Assembly (NCBI GenBank): GCA_003152255.1
Contig: PLZT01000462.1
Coordinates: forward strand, 1 to 7,755
DNA from: Methylocystaceae bacterium
Lineage (GTDB): Bacteria; Pseudomonadota; Alphaproteobacteria; Rhizobiales; Beijerinckiaceae
Direction: 5' to 3'
Length of the DNA: 7,755 nucleotides
Within the stretch, counting starts at the first letter, position 1; each line of letters begins with the position of its first letter. The notes under the pieces were generated by a model, which had not been told where the DNA came from, made no database searches, and worked only from the letters and a program-made list of their open reading frames with translations. This document shows, piece after piece, positions 1 through 5,928 of the stretch. The position numbers and the translations under genes are program-made.

Positions 1-170
1 TATCGGGTTGATAGAAGCGCCCATATGTGACTGTCCGGCTCGGAGATCGCAGGGCGGTTCTTCCCGAGATCGGTTCGCACAAGCGGCTCGACCCCACAGT
101 CGTGCGCAAAATCGTCGACGAGCTGGGCCTGGACTGGAACGAATTGCCCGGTCCCGCGTCCCGCGTTTGA
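1..170 (+). pseudogene. Possible HicA-family toxin remnant, frameshifted and cut by the window start
   Basis: The readable part (27-170) gives VTVRLGDRRAVLPEIGSHKR, then LDPTVVRKIVDELGLDW and a short tail ending in TGA. The pattern of a beta strand with a basic turn, then a charged loop, then 'xxVxRKIVxELGLxWxEL' resembles the C-terminal half of HicA/YcfA mRNA interferases. In those the corresponding end reads roughly 'P-H-x(4)-L-x-x-G-T-L-R-x-I-L-x-x-A-G-L'. This frame has two stops at 9-14. The upstream residues YRVDRSAHM (1-27) lie in a different frame and stop at 28-30. Joining the two frames at about 27-30 gives a plausible protein, so one missing base or two extra bases would explain the break. 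A 47-residue protein from GTG 27 is possible but would lack the N-terminal half of HicA. The HicB partner is not visible and could lie left of the window. The family call is tentative. Confidence 0.35.
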
Positions 171-204
171 CCGGCCGATTCAGGAATTGAAAAGGAATGG
201 CGTC

Positions 205-501
205 ATGCAGACTTTCATCATGTTGACGCGTCTCAGTCCAGAGGCGGTGCGGTCCCCTCAGGCGCTCGAGCAGCTCGAACGCAAGGCCATGGAGCGCGTA
301 AGAAAAGAATGTCCGGATGTCGAATGGGTCTGCAGCTACGCCATTCTGGGGCCTTACGATTATCTGGATATTTTTCGCGCGAAGGACGTCGAAACCACGA
401 GCAAAGTTTCGACGCTAATCCGTACCTTCGGTCATGCACAAACCGAGATTTGGACGGCGACCGAGTGGGACCGGTTCGAGGAAATCGTGCGGACTCTTTG
501 A
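205..501 (+). CDS. GYD domain-containing protein
   Basis: This encodes a 98-residue soluble protein covering one GYD domain, a small dimeric alpha/beta fold of the ferredoxin-like (stress-responsive alpha-beta barrel) type with no established reaction. What shows it: an N-terminal strand MQTFIMLTRLSPE, a helix rich in Glu, Arg and Lys (about residues 20-36), the signature strand-turn AILGPYDYLDIFRA (about 48-61), and a second repeat ending in TEIWTATEWDRF. This order and length match the whole family domain. An upstream in-frame ATG at 187 exists, but ATG 205 is preferred: an AAAAGGAA ribosome binding site sits about 10 bases before it and the family usually starts with this strand. No signal peptide or membrane segment is present. 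It follows the HicA-like remnant by 34 bases and converges on the Mth938-like gene. Its role is unknown. Confidence 0.85.
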   Translation: MQTFIMLTRLSPEAVRSPQALEQLERKAMERVRKECPDVEWVCSYAILGPYDYLDIFRAKDVETTSKVSTLIRTFGHAQTEIWTATEWDRFEEIVRTL

Positions 502-516
502 AAGCACGATGCAACG

Positions 517-555
517 AAGCGCGAACGAATTCCGCTTGGCGCGGAATCCGCGCTT
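517..555. terminator. Two-tier inverted repeat between convergent genes, likely bidirectional terminator
   Basis: AAGCGCG (517-523) pairs perfectly with CGCGCTT (549-555). Inside it, ATTCCGC (529-535) pairs with GCGGAAT (541-547) around a TTGGC loop. The two 7-bp stems are separated by an asymmetric internal loop (aacga against a single c). The hairpin begins 16 bases after the GYD-gene stop and lies 56 bases beyond the stop of the opposing Mth938-like gene, so it can serve both. It lacks a run of T on either side, so it is not a textbook intrinsic terminator. Confidence 0.45.
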
Positions 556-610
556 GACGGACGCCCCAGTGGACGGCCCGGAGGCCGATCCAATCTGTGC
601 CCAATTGGCG

Positions 611-967
611 TCAGCAGGTTACATGCATGAGGCCGATCTTTTTATCGTGTGACTGATTGAAGGACCGAATGGCTTCGGGCGTCGGCTGCAGGAGGACCTT
701 GCACCGCTTTTTGTTGAAATAATCGCTGGCCTCCGGAGACAAGCGCACGTTCCCTTCCTGGCCTGCTCCAACGATCAACACATCGCACCCATCCTCGAAG
801 ACGAACTTGGCTTCGTCCTTCGATATGATGTGCGATGTCCCATACGTCTCCTTCGACAGTTTCTTTTTCCGCTTCTCGACTTTTCCGGAAAGACGAACGA
901 TCACATCATGTTCATAGGTCTTCCCATCGATCGTGATGCTGCCGAATTTGGTATCTTCGATGGGCAT
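611..967 (-). CDS. Mth938-like domain-containing protein (DUF498 / NDUFAF3-AAMDC family)
   Basis: This encodes a 118-residue single-domain protein of the Mth938 fold, the superfamily that includes mitochondrial complex I assembly factor NDUFAF3 and vertebrate AAMDC. No enzymatic activity is established for the bacterial members. Visible family features are the opening FGSITIDGKTYEHDVIVRLSG (residues 8-28, with 'G-x-I-x-I-D-G-K-x-Y-x-x-D-V-I'), a Lys-rich linker KVEKRKKKLSKET, then SHIISKDEAKFV and the core strand-turn DVLIVGAGQEGNVRLSPEA, which corresponds to the 'xLxIGTG' turn. The last part holds a helix-strand with PTPEAIRSFNQ. The ATG at 967 is chosen over one 54 bases further upstream because GGAG lies 7 bases before it. 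The gene begins 54 bases after the DUF2267 stop on the same strand, so the two are probably co-transcribed. Lys codons are more frequent than in the neighbours. Confidence 0.85.
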   Translation of the reverse strand: MPIEDTKFGSITIDGKTYEHDVIVRLSGKVEKRKKKLSKETYGTSHIISKDEAKFVFEDGCDVLIVGAGQEGNVRLSPEASDYFNKKRCKVLLQPTPEAIRSFNQSHDKKIGLMHVTC

Positions 968-1021
968 TTTTTTCTCCAGTTGTTCGACCGAGGACCGCGG
1001 CGCAAGCCACCCTGGATGCAT

Positions 1022-1462
1022 TCAACGCCTCGCTACCGCCGGCCACAATCCTCGCAGCGGAAACGGCAGCGTATCAATGATCTTTGCAGTCTCTCCCGGA
1101 TCGAGTTCCTTCCACAGAAGGTCGAAGACGGCTTTCGTGACGCTCAGAGCGTCCTGAGGAAACTGCGGCGGCGGTTGGGCGGCGACCAACGCCGCGAATT
1201 CATTGGCTTGCCGTTCGTCGGTGGGTTTTGCGGCGAGGCGCCAGCCCTCGTAATAAATGCCGCGCACCAGCATCGGAAGCTGCGCGCCCAAATGCACGGC
1301 CTGTTCAGGCGTGAGGCGATCGCGGAGCACATGAAGCACGGCGCGTAACGCATTGTAAGCGTGATGCCGATCGCCCAGATGGTGATCCTCCGTCAGCTTT
1401 TTCAGCCAGACATTCGTCTGATGGACCGTGTGGTCAAGCGCCGGCACATGGGTATCGCTCAT
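1022..1462 (-). CDS. DUF2267 domain-containing protein
   Basis: This encodes a 146-residue all-helical cytoplasmic protein belonging to DUF2267, a family of unknown biochemical function. It is often seen among general-stress or redox-stress genes in proteobacteria. The diagnostic segment is the 'D-R-H-H-A-Y-N-A-L-R-A-V-L-H-V-L-R-D-R-L' stretch (about residues 31-50), followed by TPEQAVHLGAQLPMLVRGIY and YEGWR. The C-terminal half repeats the motif in weaker form ('A-V-F-D-L-L-W-K-E-L-D-P-G-E-x-x-K-I-I-D-T-L-P'). This two-repeat organisation is usual for the family. The ATG at 1462 has a GAGG sequence about 9 bases upstream. No signal peptide or transmembrane segment is seen. It is the first gene of a probable pair with the Mth938-like gene. 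The unknown remnant upstream ends 52 bases before it on the same strand, so the pair may once have been the tail of a longer operon. Confidence 0.85.
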   Translation of the reverse strand: MSDTHVPALDHTVHQTNVWLKKLTEDHHLGDRHHAYNALRAVLHVLRDRLTPEQAVHLGAQLPMLVRGIYYEGWRLAAKPTDERQANEFAALVAAQPPPQFPQDALSVTKAVFDLLWKELDPGETAKIIDTLPFPLRGLWPAVARR

Positions 1463-1514
1463 GGCTTGAACCTCGCTTTAGAGATGGCGTCCTCATCGAA
1501 CACTCACTCATGAT

Positions 1515-1690
1515 CTAAACGCCGTCGATCCAATCCCGCAGCGCGAGTGAGGTGAAAATTTCTGGCCGACTGTGCGCGTAAACCCAAGGTCTGGCAAGAA
1601 GGGCCAAATGGTGTAGGCCCAAGCCCGTCTCCCCACGAAACGCGACGATGCGCGTCTCTTTTGTCTGCATGGCGTCGAGGAAAATCTTAT
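1515..1690 (-). pseudogene. C-terminal remnant of an unrecognised gene
   Basis: About 58 codons on the minus strand read as convincing protein: [19 protein letters not shown], then [20 protein letters not shown], then SRPEIFTSLALRDWIDGV and TAG. The mix of hydrophobic strand and helix, the acceptable codon use and the ending in a helix suggest a true C-terminus. I do not recognise the family. The reading frame stays open further right, but only because it runs antisense through the protease gene. Real similarity to a protein must therefore begin at about 1690, where protease homology starts on the other strand. An internal ATG (1670, protein from MQTKETRIV) has no ribosome binding site, so an independent 51-residue gene is unlikely. 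I interpret it as the 3' end of a gene whose 5' part was deleted; see the finding on the junction. Confidence 0.4.
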
Positions 1691-1694
1691 ACTC

Positions 1695-2439
1695 GGCTAC
1701 GTCCTCACCAACGAGCATGTCGTGCGCGGCGCCTCCATCATCGATGGTCACGACAAAGGATGGACGCAAGTTCCGCGCCCGACTCGTCGGGCGCGACAGG
1801 GCGACGGACATCGCGGTGCTGCAAATCAAGCCTGACAATCTAACCGCCGTGCCGACTGGAGAGAGCAGCTCGCTCGAAGTCGGCGACTTCGTCCTCGCGA
1901 TCGGCAACCCCTTCGGTCTGGGACAAGCGGTGACATCGGGCATCGTCTCCGCGCTCGGGCGCACCGGCCTCGGCATTGAGGGCTACGAGGACTTTATCCA
2001 GACCGACGCCTCCATCAATCCCGGAAATTCCGGTGGCGCCTTGGTCACGCTTGACGGGCGACTCGTCAGAGTCAACACCGCGATCCTATCCAAGACGGGG
2101 GCGAGCAATGGCGTGGGCTTCGCGATCCCGATCGACATGGCGCGGAAGGTCATGCAGCAGATTGTCGCGCATGGCGAGGTTCAAAGGGGGCGCATCGGCG
2201 TTTCGCTGCGCGAGCCGAGCGGTTTCAAGGGGCGGAAGGGCGCCGAGATAGCATCCGTCGAGCCGGCGTCGCCGGCGGAACGTGCCGGCCTCGCAAAAGG
2301 CGACGTAATCATCGCCGTCGACGGGAAGCCGATCGAGAATCCGGGCCAGCTTCGCAATCTTGTCGGACTCATCCCGATAGGACGTGAAATCGACCTGCGA
2401 TACATACGGGCTGACGAAACCGACAACGCCGTGGTGTAA
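1695..2439 (+). pseudogene. Truncated, frameshifted HtrA/DegP-type serine protease (S1C) remnant
   Basis: HtrA proteases are periplasmic or envelope quality-control serine proteases with a trypsin-like domain plus PDZ domains. The remnant opens with [14 protein letters not shown] (frame of 1695), containing the catalytic His (codon 1716-1718). The rest is in the next frame: [26 protein letters not shown] (catalytic Asp), [31 protein letters not shown] (catalytic Ser, codon 2029-2031) and [11 protein letters not shown]. One extra base at about 1743 separates the two parts. No signal peptide or protease N-terminal barrel strands precede GYVLTN: sequence left of it belongs to an opposite-strand gene fragment. 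A single PDZ domain (from about 2180, with [16 protein letters not shown]) follows and stops at [17 protein letters not shown], without the usual remaining PDZ strand or second PDZ. Any product from ATG 1744 would lack the catalytic His. It is therefore called a decayed gene; the family assignment itself is secure. Confidence 0.85.
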
Positions 2440-2440
2440 C

Positions 2441-2477
2441 GCGACAATTATAACGATTAGAGCTGTTTAATTGTCGC
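2441..2477. repeat. 10-bp perfect inverted repeat just after the protease remnant
   Basis: GCGACAATTA (2441-2450) is repeated as its reverse complement TAATTGTCGC (2468-2477) around a 17-base AT-rich spacer. It begins two bases after the TAA of the protease remnant. The right arm is not followed by T residues, so a canonical terminator is not supported. A protein-binding dyad, a rho-assisted stem or the trace of an element end are alternatives. Confidence 0.5.
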
Positions 2478-2690
2478 CGTGCAGCCGTGGTCAGGGTAGA
2501 AGCACAGCATGGCGCTTCCAGAATGAGGTAGGCGCCGCAGCTGGTCGCTGATCACGTGCTGCGGCAGTTTGCTTCCTGCATGCCGGCAGCATCGTTTGGC
2601 TTCAGGCCGAGCCTTGAACCGGTTCTGCCGCGGGAGGCAACTACGGCCGGTTCTGAAGGGGCAGGTTTCGGGTCGGCTATCGGCACGCCA
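2478..2690. other. Non-coding stretch with a strong hairpin between protease remnant and DUF1810 gene
   Basis: No convincing gene is seen in this stretch. A hairpin is present: TGCTGCGGCA (2557-2566) pairs with TGCC-g-GCAGCA (2581-2591) as ten pairs with one bulged G and a 14-base loop. It lies about 100 bases past the end of the minus-strand DUF1810 gene and could shape that transcript's 3' end, though no T-run follows on the minus strand. A perfect palindrome GAACCGGTTC lies at 2616-2625. The 9-mer CCGGTTCTG occurs twice (2619-2627 and 2647-2655). Confidence 0.5.
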
Positions 2691-3131
2691 TCAAGACTCG
2701 AGCGTTCGGAGCTTTTCGAGCGTCGCGGGGTCGCGGACACCCCCGCAGCAGCGGTCCAAGGCCTCGGCGAAGACGGCCTCGGCGGGGGCGACGGCGGCGA
2801 ACAGCGTCATGCACGACCTGAACTTCATGTCGTCGGGATGGCCGAAGACCTCGGCCAAAGGACGGCCGGCGGCCACGACCAGGCGGACGCATTCGCGCAG
2901 CCGGTCGCCGAGGACGGGATGCGCCAGATAGGCGCACGCCTCCGCCGGCGAGCTGATGGCGTAGCGGACCGCCATCGCGCTCGAGCCCAGTCCGGCGATC
3001 TGCGGGAAGACGAACCACATCCAATGGGTCCGCTTCCGTCCCGCACGAAGCTCGGCGAGCACGTCCTCGATGATACGGGCCTGCGCGTCGATGAACCGTT
3101 GAAGGTCGAAGGGATCCTCGCTTTGCAGCAT
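2691..3131 (-). CDS. DUF1810 domain-containing protein
   Basis: This encodes a 146-residue soluble protein that is essentially one DUF1810 domain. The family has no established function; old database labels such as 'calpastatin' are not supported by activity. The signature is clear: DPFDLQRFIDAQ at residues 6-17, then AELRAGRKRTHWMWFVFPQI with the very conserved 'K-R-T/S-H-W-M-W-F-x-F-P-Q' core, then GLGSSAMAVRYAI, LAHPVLGDRLRECV, VFGHPDDMKFRSCMTLFA (conserved 'P-D-D-x-K-x-x-S-x-M-T-L-F') and a C-terminal Cys-Cys-Gly loop. The start ATG has a strong GGGAGGAG ribosome binding site about 6 bases upstream. The gene lies 90 bases downstream of the Memo-AMMECR1 gene on the same strand, so read-through from that gene is possible. 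The good private ribosome binding site and the gap leave independent expression equally possible. Confidence 0.9.
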   Translation of the reverse strand: MLQSEDPFDLQRFIDAQARIIEDVLAELRAGRKRTHWMWFVFPQIAGLGSSAMAVRYAISSPAEACAYLAHPVLGDRLRECVRLVVAAGRPLAEVFGHPDDMKFRSCMTLFAAVAPAEAVFAEALDRCCGGVRDPATLEKLRTLES

Positions 3132-3221
3132 GTTCGTCTCCTCCCGCCGCCCTTACTCGCGGGCGTAGGCCTTGTACGTACGAGCGGATGCCGCCGATCT
3201 TCGCGCCAAATCATCGTGAAA

Positions 3222-4736
3222 TCAGGCGAAGTTGAACTCCTCTTCCGATCCAGCGTGACACAGTTTCTCTTCGAGGGTTTGCGTCGTCCAGAACCGGCTC
3301 GCGCGGAAACTTGCCGACCAATGATCGTGCGACAATCCGGCCTTCGCCTTCAGACGCGCGAGAAAGTCTTGTTTATGGGTCAGCATTTTCCAGACGGCGG
3401 GCAAAAACAAGGCGCCTCGGCCAGCGTCCCGGATGACCAGCCCGTCCCGATGCGGCTGCAATTGGGACAAGAGATCGGCTTCGCTTTCGAAGCTCATCGG
3501 TTGAAGCGGCGACAACAGCGTCACCGAAAAGGAAACGTCATCCCACTCCGTCCGTTCCAGTGGGGCGAAGCGCGGATCTCCAAACGCGGACCTCACGGCA
3601 TTGGCCCTGATGTCCTCGACCAACGGACGCCTTGCCAACGCCGAGCCGCAACAGCCGCGCAACCTTCCCGCCTTGTGCAAAGTCACGAAGCTGGCTCCTG
3701 GCCGGTTGAAGGCGGCGGGCAATCCCTCCAGCGCCCGCGACGCGCCGATGGCGCGAATGGCGCAGCGGACCACCTCATTCATCAGAGCGCCATGACGCCG
3801 GACCATGTCGTCGCTGAACTCCAACGTCGCTTGCTGTTCCCAGAAGGCCCAAGCGCCATAGCCGACAACGCGATCCCGCGGCCCGGCCGTATCGCCGGAA
3901 TTGCACAGATCGAGCGTCTTGACCTGCATCCCACGCCGCCCCGCGGCGGTGAGCAGACCCCTCACAGGCACAGCGCCGCAGGCTCGCTCGGAAGTCAGCG
4001 CGAGAGGATCGAGCCGCTCGATCGCCGCGCAAGTTGCTTCGTCCAGTACGCGACAAACCTGGTAATCAAGGTAATGCGACAGATCGGACGAAACGACGAT
4101 GACCGTTTCCGGCCCGCCCCAAAGCCTGTCCAGCAAATTGGCGACCTGCTCCGCGTCCGCATGCCCGCAGATGATCGGCGCCAGCGTAAAATCTCCGAGC
4201 ACCTGCTGGAGAAACGGCAGTTGCGTTTCCAGGCAGTGCTCACTTTCATGCGCCTCATCCGAAATCCCAAAGAACGGGACATCGCGCGCCTGCTCCAGCC
4301 ACTGCTGATCGATCGGGACCGCGCCAAGCGGCGTCTCGTAGGCGCGCGCAGACGTCGCCGCCATGCCGCTGAAGGTGAAGCAATGAGAAGGCCCGAGAAG
4401 CACCACGCGGGAAACCTTGCCTCGCGCCCGGGCCAGCAAGCGGTAAGCCGCGGCTGCGACCGCGCCGGAATAGACGTAACCGGCATGCGGAGAGATCAGC
4501 GCCTTGGGAGCAACCGCGTCGGCCTCGTTCACACCGCCGGGAAAAGCCGCAACATTCGCGGCGAGAGCGTTAGGTTCCGCCGGTTCCAACGTCCCTTGCC
4601 GCGCGCCGGCTCTCGGATTGACCTTGTTATTCCAGAGCAGCCTGTCGACGATAGATCTCAGCTCTGTAGGATCGGCAGGGTAGAATAGACCCGCCACGGC
4701 CGCCGGTCTGATCACGCTCTCCCGATGCGTCTGCAC
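3222..4736 (-). CDS. AmmeMemoRadiSam system fusion protein: Memo (B) + AMMECR1 (A)
   Basis: This encodes a 504-residue fusion of two families that co-occur with a dedicated radical SAM enzyme. Residues about 10-300 form a Memo domain, related to the LigB-type extradiol dioxygenase fold. It opens IRPAAVAGLFYPADP and carries SPHAGYVYSG (His84), LLGPSH (His118), the VSSDLSHY motif (Asp218, His221) and LDLCNSGDTAG (Cys278). His84, His118 and Cys278 correspond to the metal-binding His-His-Cys of human MEMO1, so the metal site looks intact. Residues about 306-455 form an AMMECR1 domain with FVTLHKAGRLRGCCGS, FGDPRFAPL and DVSFSVTLLSPLQPM. The conserved AMMECR1 hexapeptide LRGCIG reads LRGCCG here. 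GTG 4736 is preferred because AAAGGGGG lies 8 bases upstream. GTG 4742 is possible but sits 2 bases after that site. No signal peptide is seen. It is divergent from the radical SAM gene, probably sharing a promoter region. The reaction is unknown; the family identity is very secure. Confidence 0.93.
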   Translation of the reverse strand: MQTHRESVIRPAAVAGLFYPADPTELRSIVDRLLWNNKVNPRAGARQGTLEPAEPNALAANVAAFPGGVNEADAVAPKALISPHAGYVYSGAVAAAAYRLLARARGKVSRVVLLGPSHCFTFSGMAATSARAYETPLGAVPIDQQWLEQARDVPFFGISDEAHESEHCLETQLPFLQQVLGDFTLAPIICGHADAEQVANLLDRLWGGPETVIVVSSDLSHYLDYQVCRVLDEATCAAIERLDPLALTSERACGAVPVRGLLTAAGRRGMQVKTLDLCNSGDTAGPRDRVVGYGAWAFWEQQATLEFSDDMVRRHGALMNEVVRCAIRAIGASRALEGLPAAFNRPGASFVTLHKAGRLRGCCGSALARRPLVEDIRANAVRSAFGDPRFAPLERTEWDDVSFSVTLLSPLQPMSFESEADLLSQLQPHRDGLVIRDAGRGALFLPAVWKMLTHKQDFLARLKAKAGLSHDHWSASFRASRFWTTQTLEEKLCHAGSEEEFNFA

Positions 4737-4784
4737 TCCCACCGCCCCCTTTCACTCCGCGTTCAGCGTCTCCATCTAGACGTC
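4737..4784. promoter_or_regulatory. Short divergent control region between the two AmmeMemoRadiSam genes
   Basis: Only about 48 bases separate the preferred GTG of the Memo-AMMECR1 gene from the ATG of the radical SAM gene, so promoters for both directions must lie here or overlap the start of the opposite gene. On the minus strand it carries the AAAGGGGG ribosome binding site. On the plus strand no good Shine-Dalgarno sequence precedes ATG 4785 and no confident -35/-10 pair was recognised. The location is inferred from gene orientation only. Confidence 0.4.
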
Positions 4785-5891
4785 ATGAACTCGACAAAAC
4801 TCCTTGAACCAACCTCCACGCCCGTGGGCCGCGCCCGCTATTGGCATGAACTTGAGGGCGGTCGCATTCAATGTGATGTCTGCCCGCGCTTTTGCAAGTT
4901 GCGCGAAGGCCAACGTGGGCTGTGTTTCGTGCGCGCCCGTGAAGGCGATGAGATCGTCTTGACCACCTACGGACGGTCGTCGGGTTTTTGCGTCGATCCC
5001 ATCGAGAAGAAGCCGCTCAATCACTTTCTGCCCGGCACGCCGGTGCTGTCCTTCGGCACCGCCGGCTGCAATCTCACCTGCAAGTTCTGCCAGAACTGGG
5101 ACATCTCGAAGGCGACCGAGTTCGATCGCCTTCAGGACGAGGCCTCGCCGGCGGAAATCGCGCGGGCCGCGCAAGCGACGAGCGCGCGCTCGGTCGCCTT
5201 TACTTACAACGACCCCGTGATCTTTCTCGAATATGCGGTCGATGTCGCGAACGCCTGCCGCGACGCCGGTCTCAAGACGGTGGCGGTGACCGCCGGCTAC
5301 ATCACGCCGGAAGCCCGCAAGGAGTTCTTCGGCGCGATGGACGCCGCGAACATCGATCTGAAGGGCTTCACCGAGAGCTTTTATAAGACGCTCTGCACGG
5401 CCGAGCTAAGGCCGGTTCTCGAGACGCTCGAATATGTGAAACATGAGACCTCATGCTGGCTCGAGATCACGACGCTGCTGATCCCCGGCAAGAACGACTC
5501 GCCGGCCGAGATTGAGGCGCTGAGCAATTGGATCCGGGAACGGCTGGGTCCCGACACGCCTCTCCATTTTTCAGCCTTCCATCCGGATTGGCGCATGCGG
5601 GACGTCGCTCAGACGCCTGCGTCCACGCTCCAGACCGCGCGGCGCATCGCATTGGAAAACGGGCTTCGCTACGTTTACACGGGCAATGTGCATGACGAGA
5701 CGGGGCAAAGCACTTATTGCCATCACTGCGGCGAACGGCTGATCGGCCGCGACTGGTATGACATCACCTCATGGGCGATGACGGCGGACGGACGCTGCGC
5801 GAAATGCGCCGCGGCGTGCGGAGGCGTGTTCGAGGCCAATCCGGGCGCCTGGGGAGCGCGGCGCTTGCCGATCCGGGTGTCGGCGGCTTAA
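4785..5891 (+). CDS. amrS: AmmeMemoRadiSam system radical SAM enzyme
   Basis: This encodes a 368-residue cytoplasmic radical SAM protein of the pyruvate formate-lyase-activase-like group (COG1180) tied to Memo and AMMECR1. It should bind a [4Fe-4S] cluster and cleave S-adenosylmethionine to a 5'-deoxyadenosyl radical; its substrate is not settled. An N-terminal Cys cluster (Cys30, 33, 37, 47 in CDVCPRFCKLREGQRGLC) is followed by FCVDPIEKKPLNHFLPG. The radical SAM motif is GTAGCNLTCKFCQNW, with Cys95-x3-Cys99-x2-Cys102. A TIM-barrel core contains SVAFTYNDPVIFLEY, TAGYITPEA, ANIDLKGF and LLIPGKND. The tail has two further Cys pairs (Cys312/315, Cys338/341, plus Cys345), like a zinc ribbon, before the family-typical GAWGARRLP. 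All motifs are intact. ATG 4785 is preferred over ATG 4725, which would run into the divergent gene and add a non-family leader; a good ribosome binding site is absent at both. An RNase Z-like gene follows 37 bases downstream. Confidence 0.93.
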   Translation: MNSTKLLEPTSTPVGRARYWHELEGGRIQCDVCPRFCKLREGQRGLCFVRAREGDEIVLTTYGRSSGFCVDPIEKKPLNHFLPGTPVLSFGTAGCNLTCKFCQNWDISKATEFDRLQDEASPAEIARAAQATSARSVAFTYNDPVIFLEYAVDVANACRDAGLKTVAVTAGYITPEARKEFFGAMDAANIDLKGFTESFYKTLCTAELRPVLETLEYVKHETSCWLEITTLLIPGKNDSPAEIEALSNWIRERLGPDTPLHFSAFHPDWRMRDVAQTPASTLQTARRIALENGLRYVYTGNVHDETGQSTYCHHCGERLIGRDWYDITSWAMTADGRCAKCAAACGGVFEANPGAWGARRLPIRVSAA

Positions 5892-5928
5892 CGCGCGGAC
5901 CCGCCGCCACTGGAAGGCCTGAGGAATT

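Noticed and set aside
830..1348. A 172-codon plus-strand open frame
   Set aside because: It lies opposite the DUF2267 and Mth938-like genes and shows no recognisable protein pattern or ribosome binding site.
1648..1743. Use of ATG 1648 as the start of the HtrA-like protein
   Set aside because: The 32 residues it adds have no HtrA similarity and are antisense to the minus-strand remnant. The HtrA sequence upstream of VTTKDG lies in another frame.
2458..2600. A minus-strand frame reading ISDQLRRLPHSGSAMLC and onward to a TAA at 2457-2459
   Set aside because: It looks faintly protein-like, but it has no start with a ribosome binding site, no family pattern, and it crosses the 2557-2591 hairpin. 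Chance is sufficient.
3174..3181. GTACGTAC palindrome upstream of the DUF1810 gene
   Set aside because: Eight bases, not extended on either side; expected by chance.
2556..4688. A 710-codon open frame on the plus strand covering the DUF1810 and Memo-AMMECR1 region
   Set aside because: It is antisense to two clearly recognised minus-strand genes, its residues are rich in Arg, Gln, Pro and Ala with no family motif, and it arises from GC-rich codon structure.
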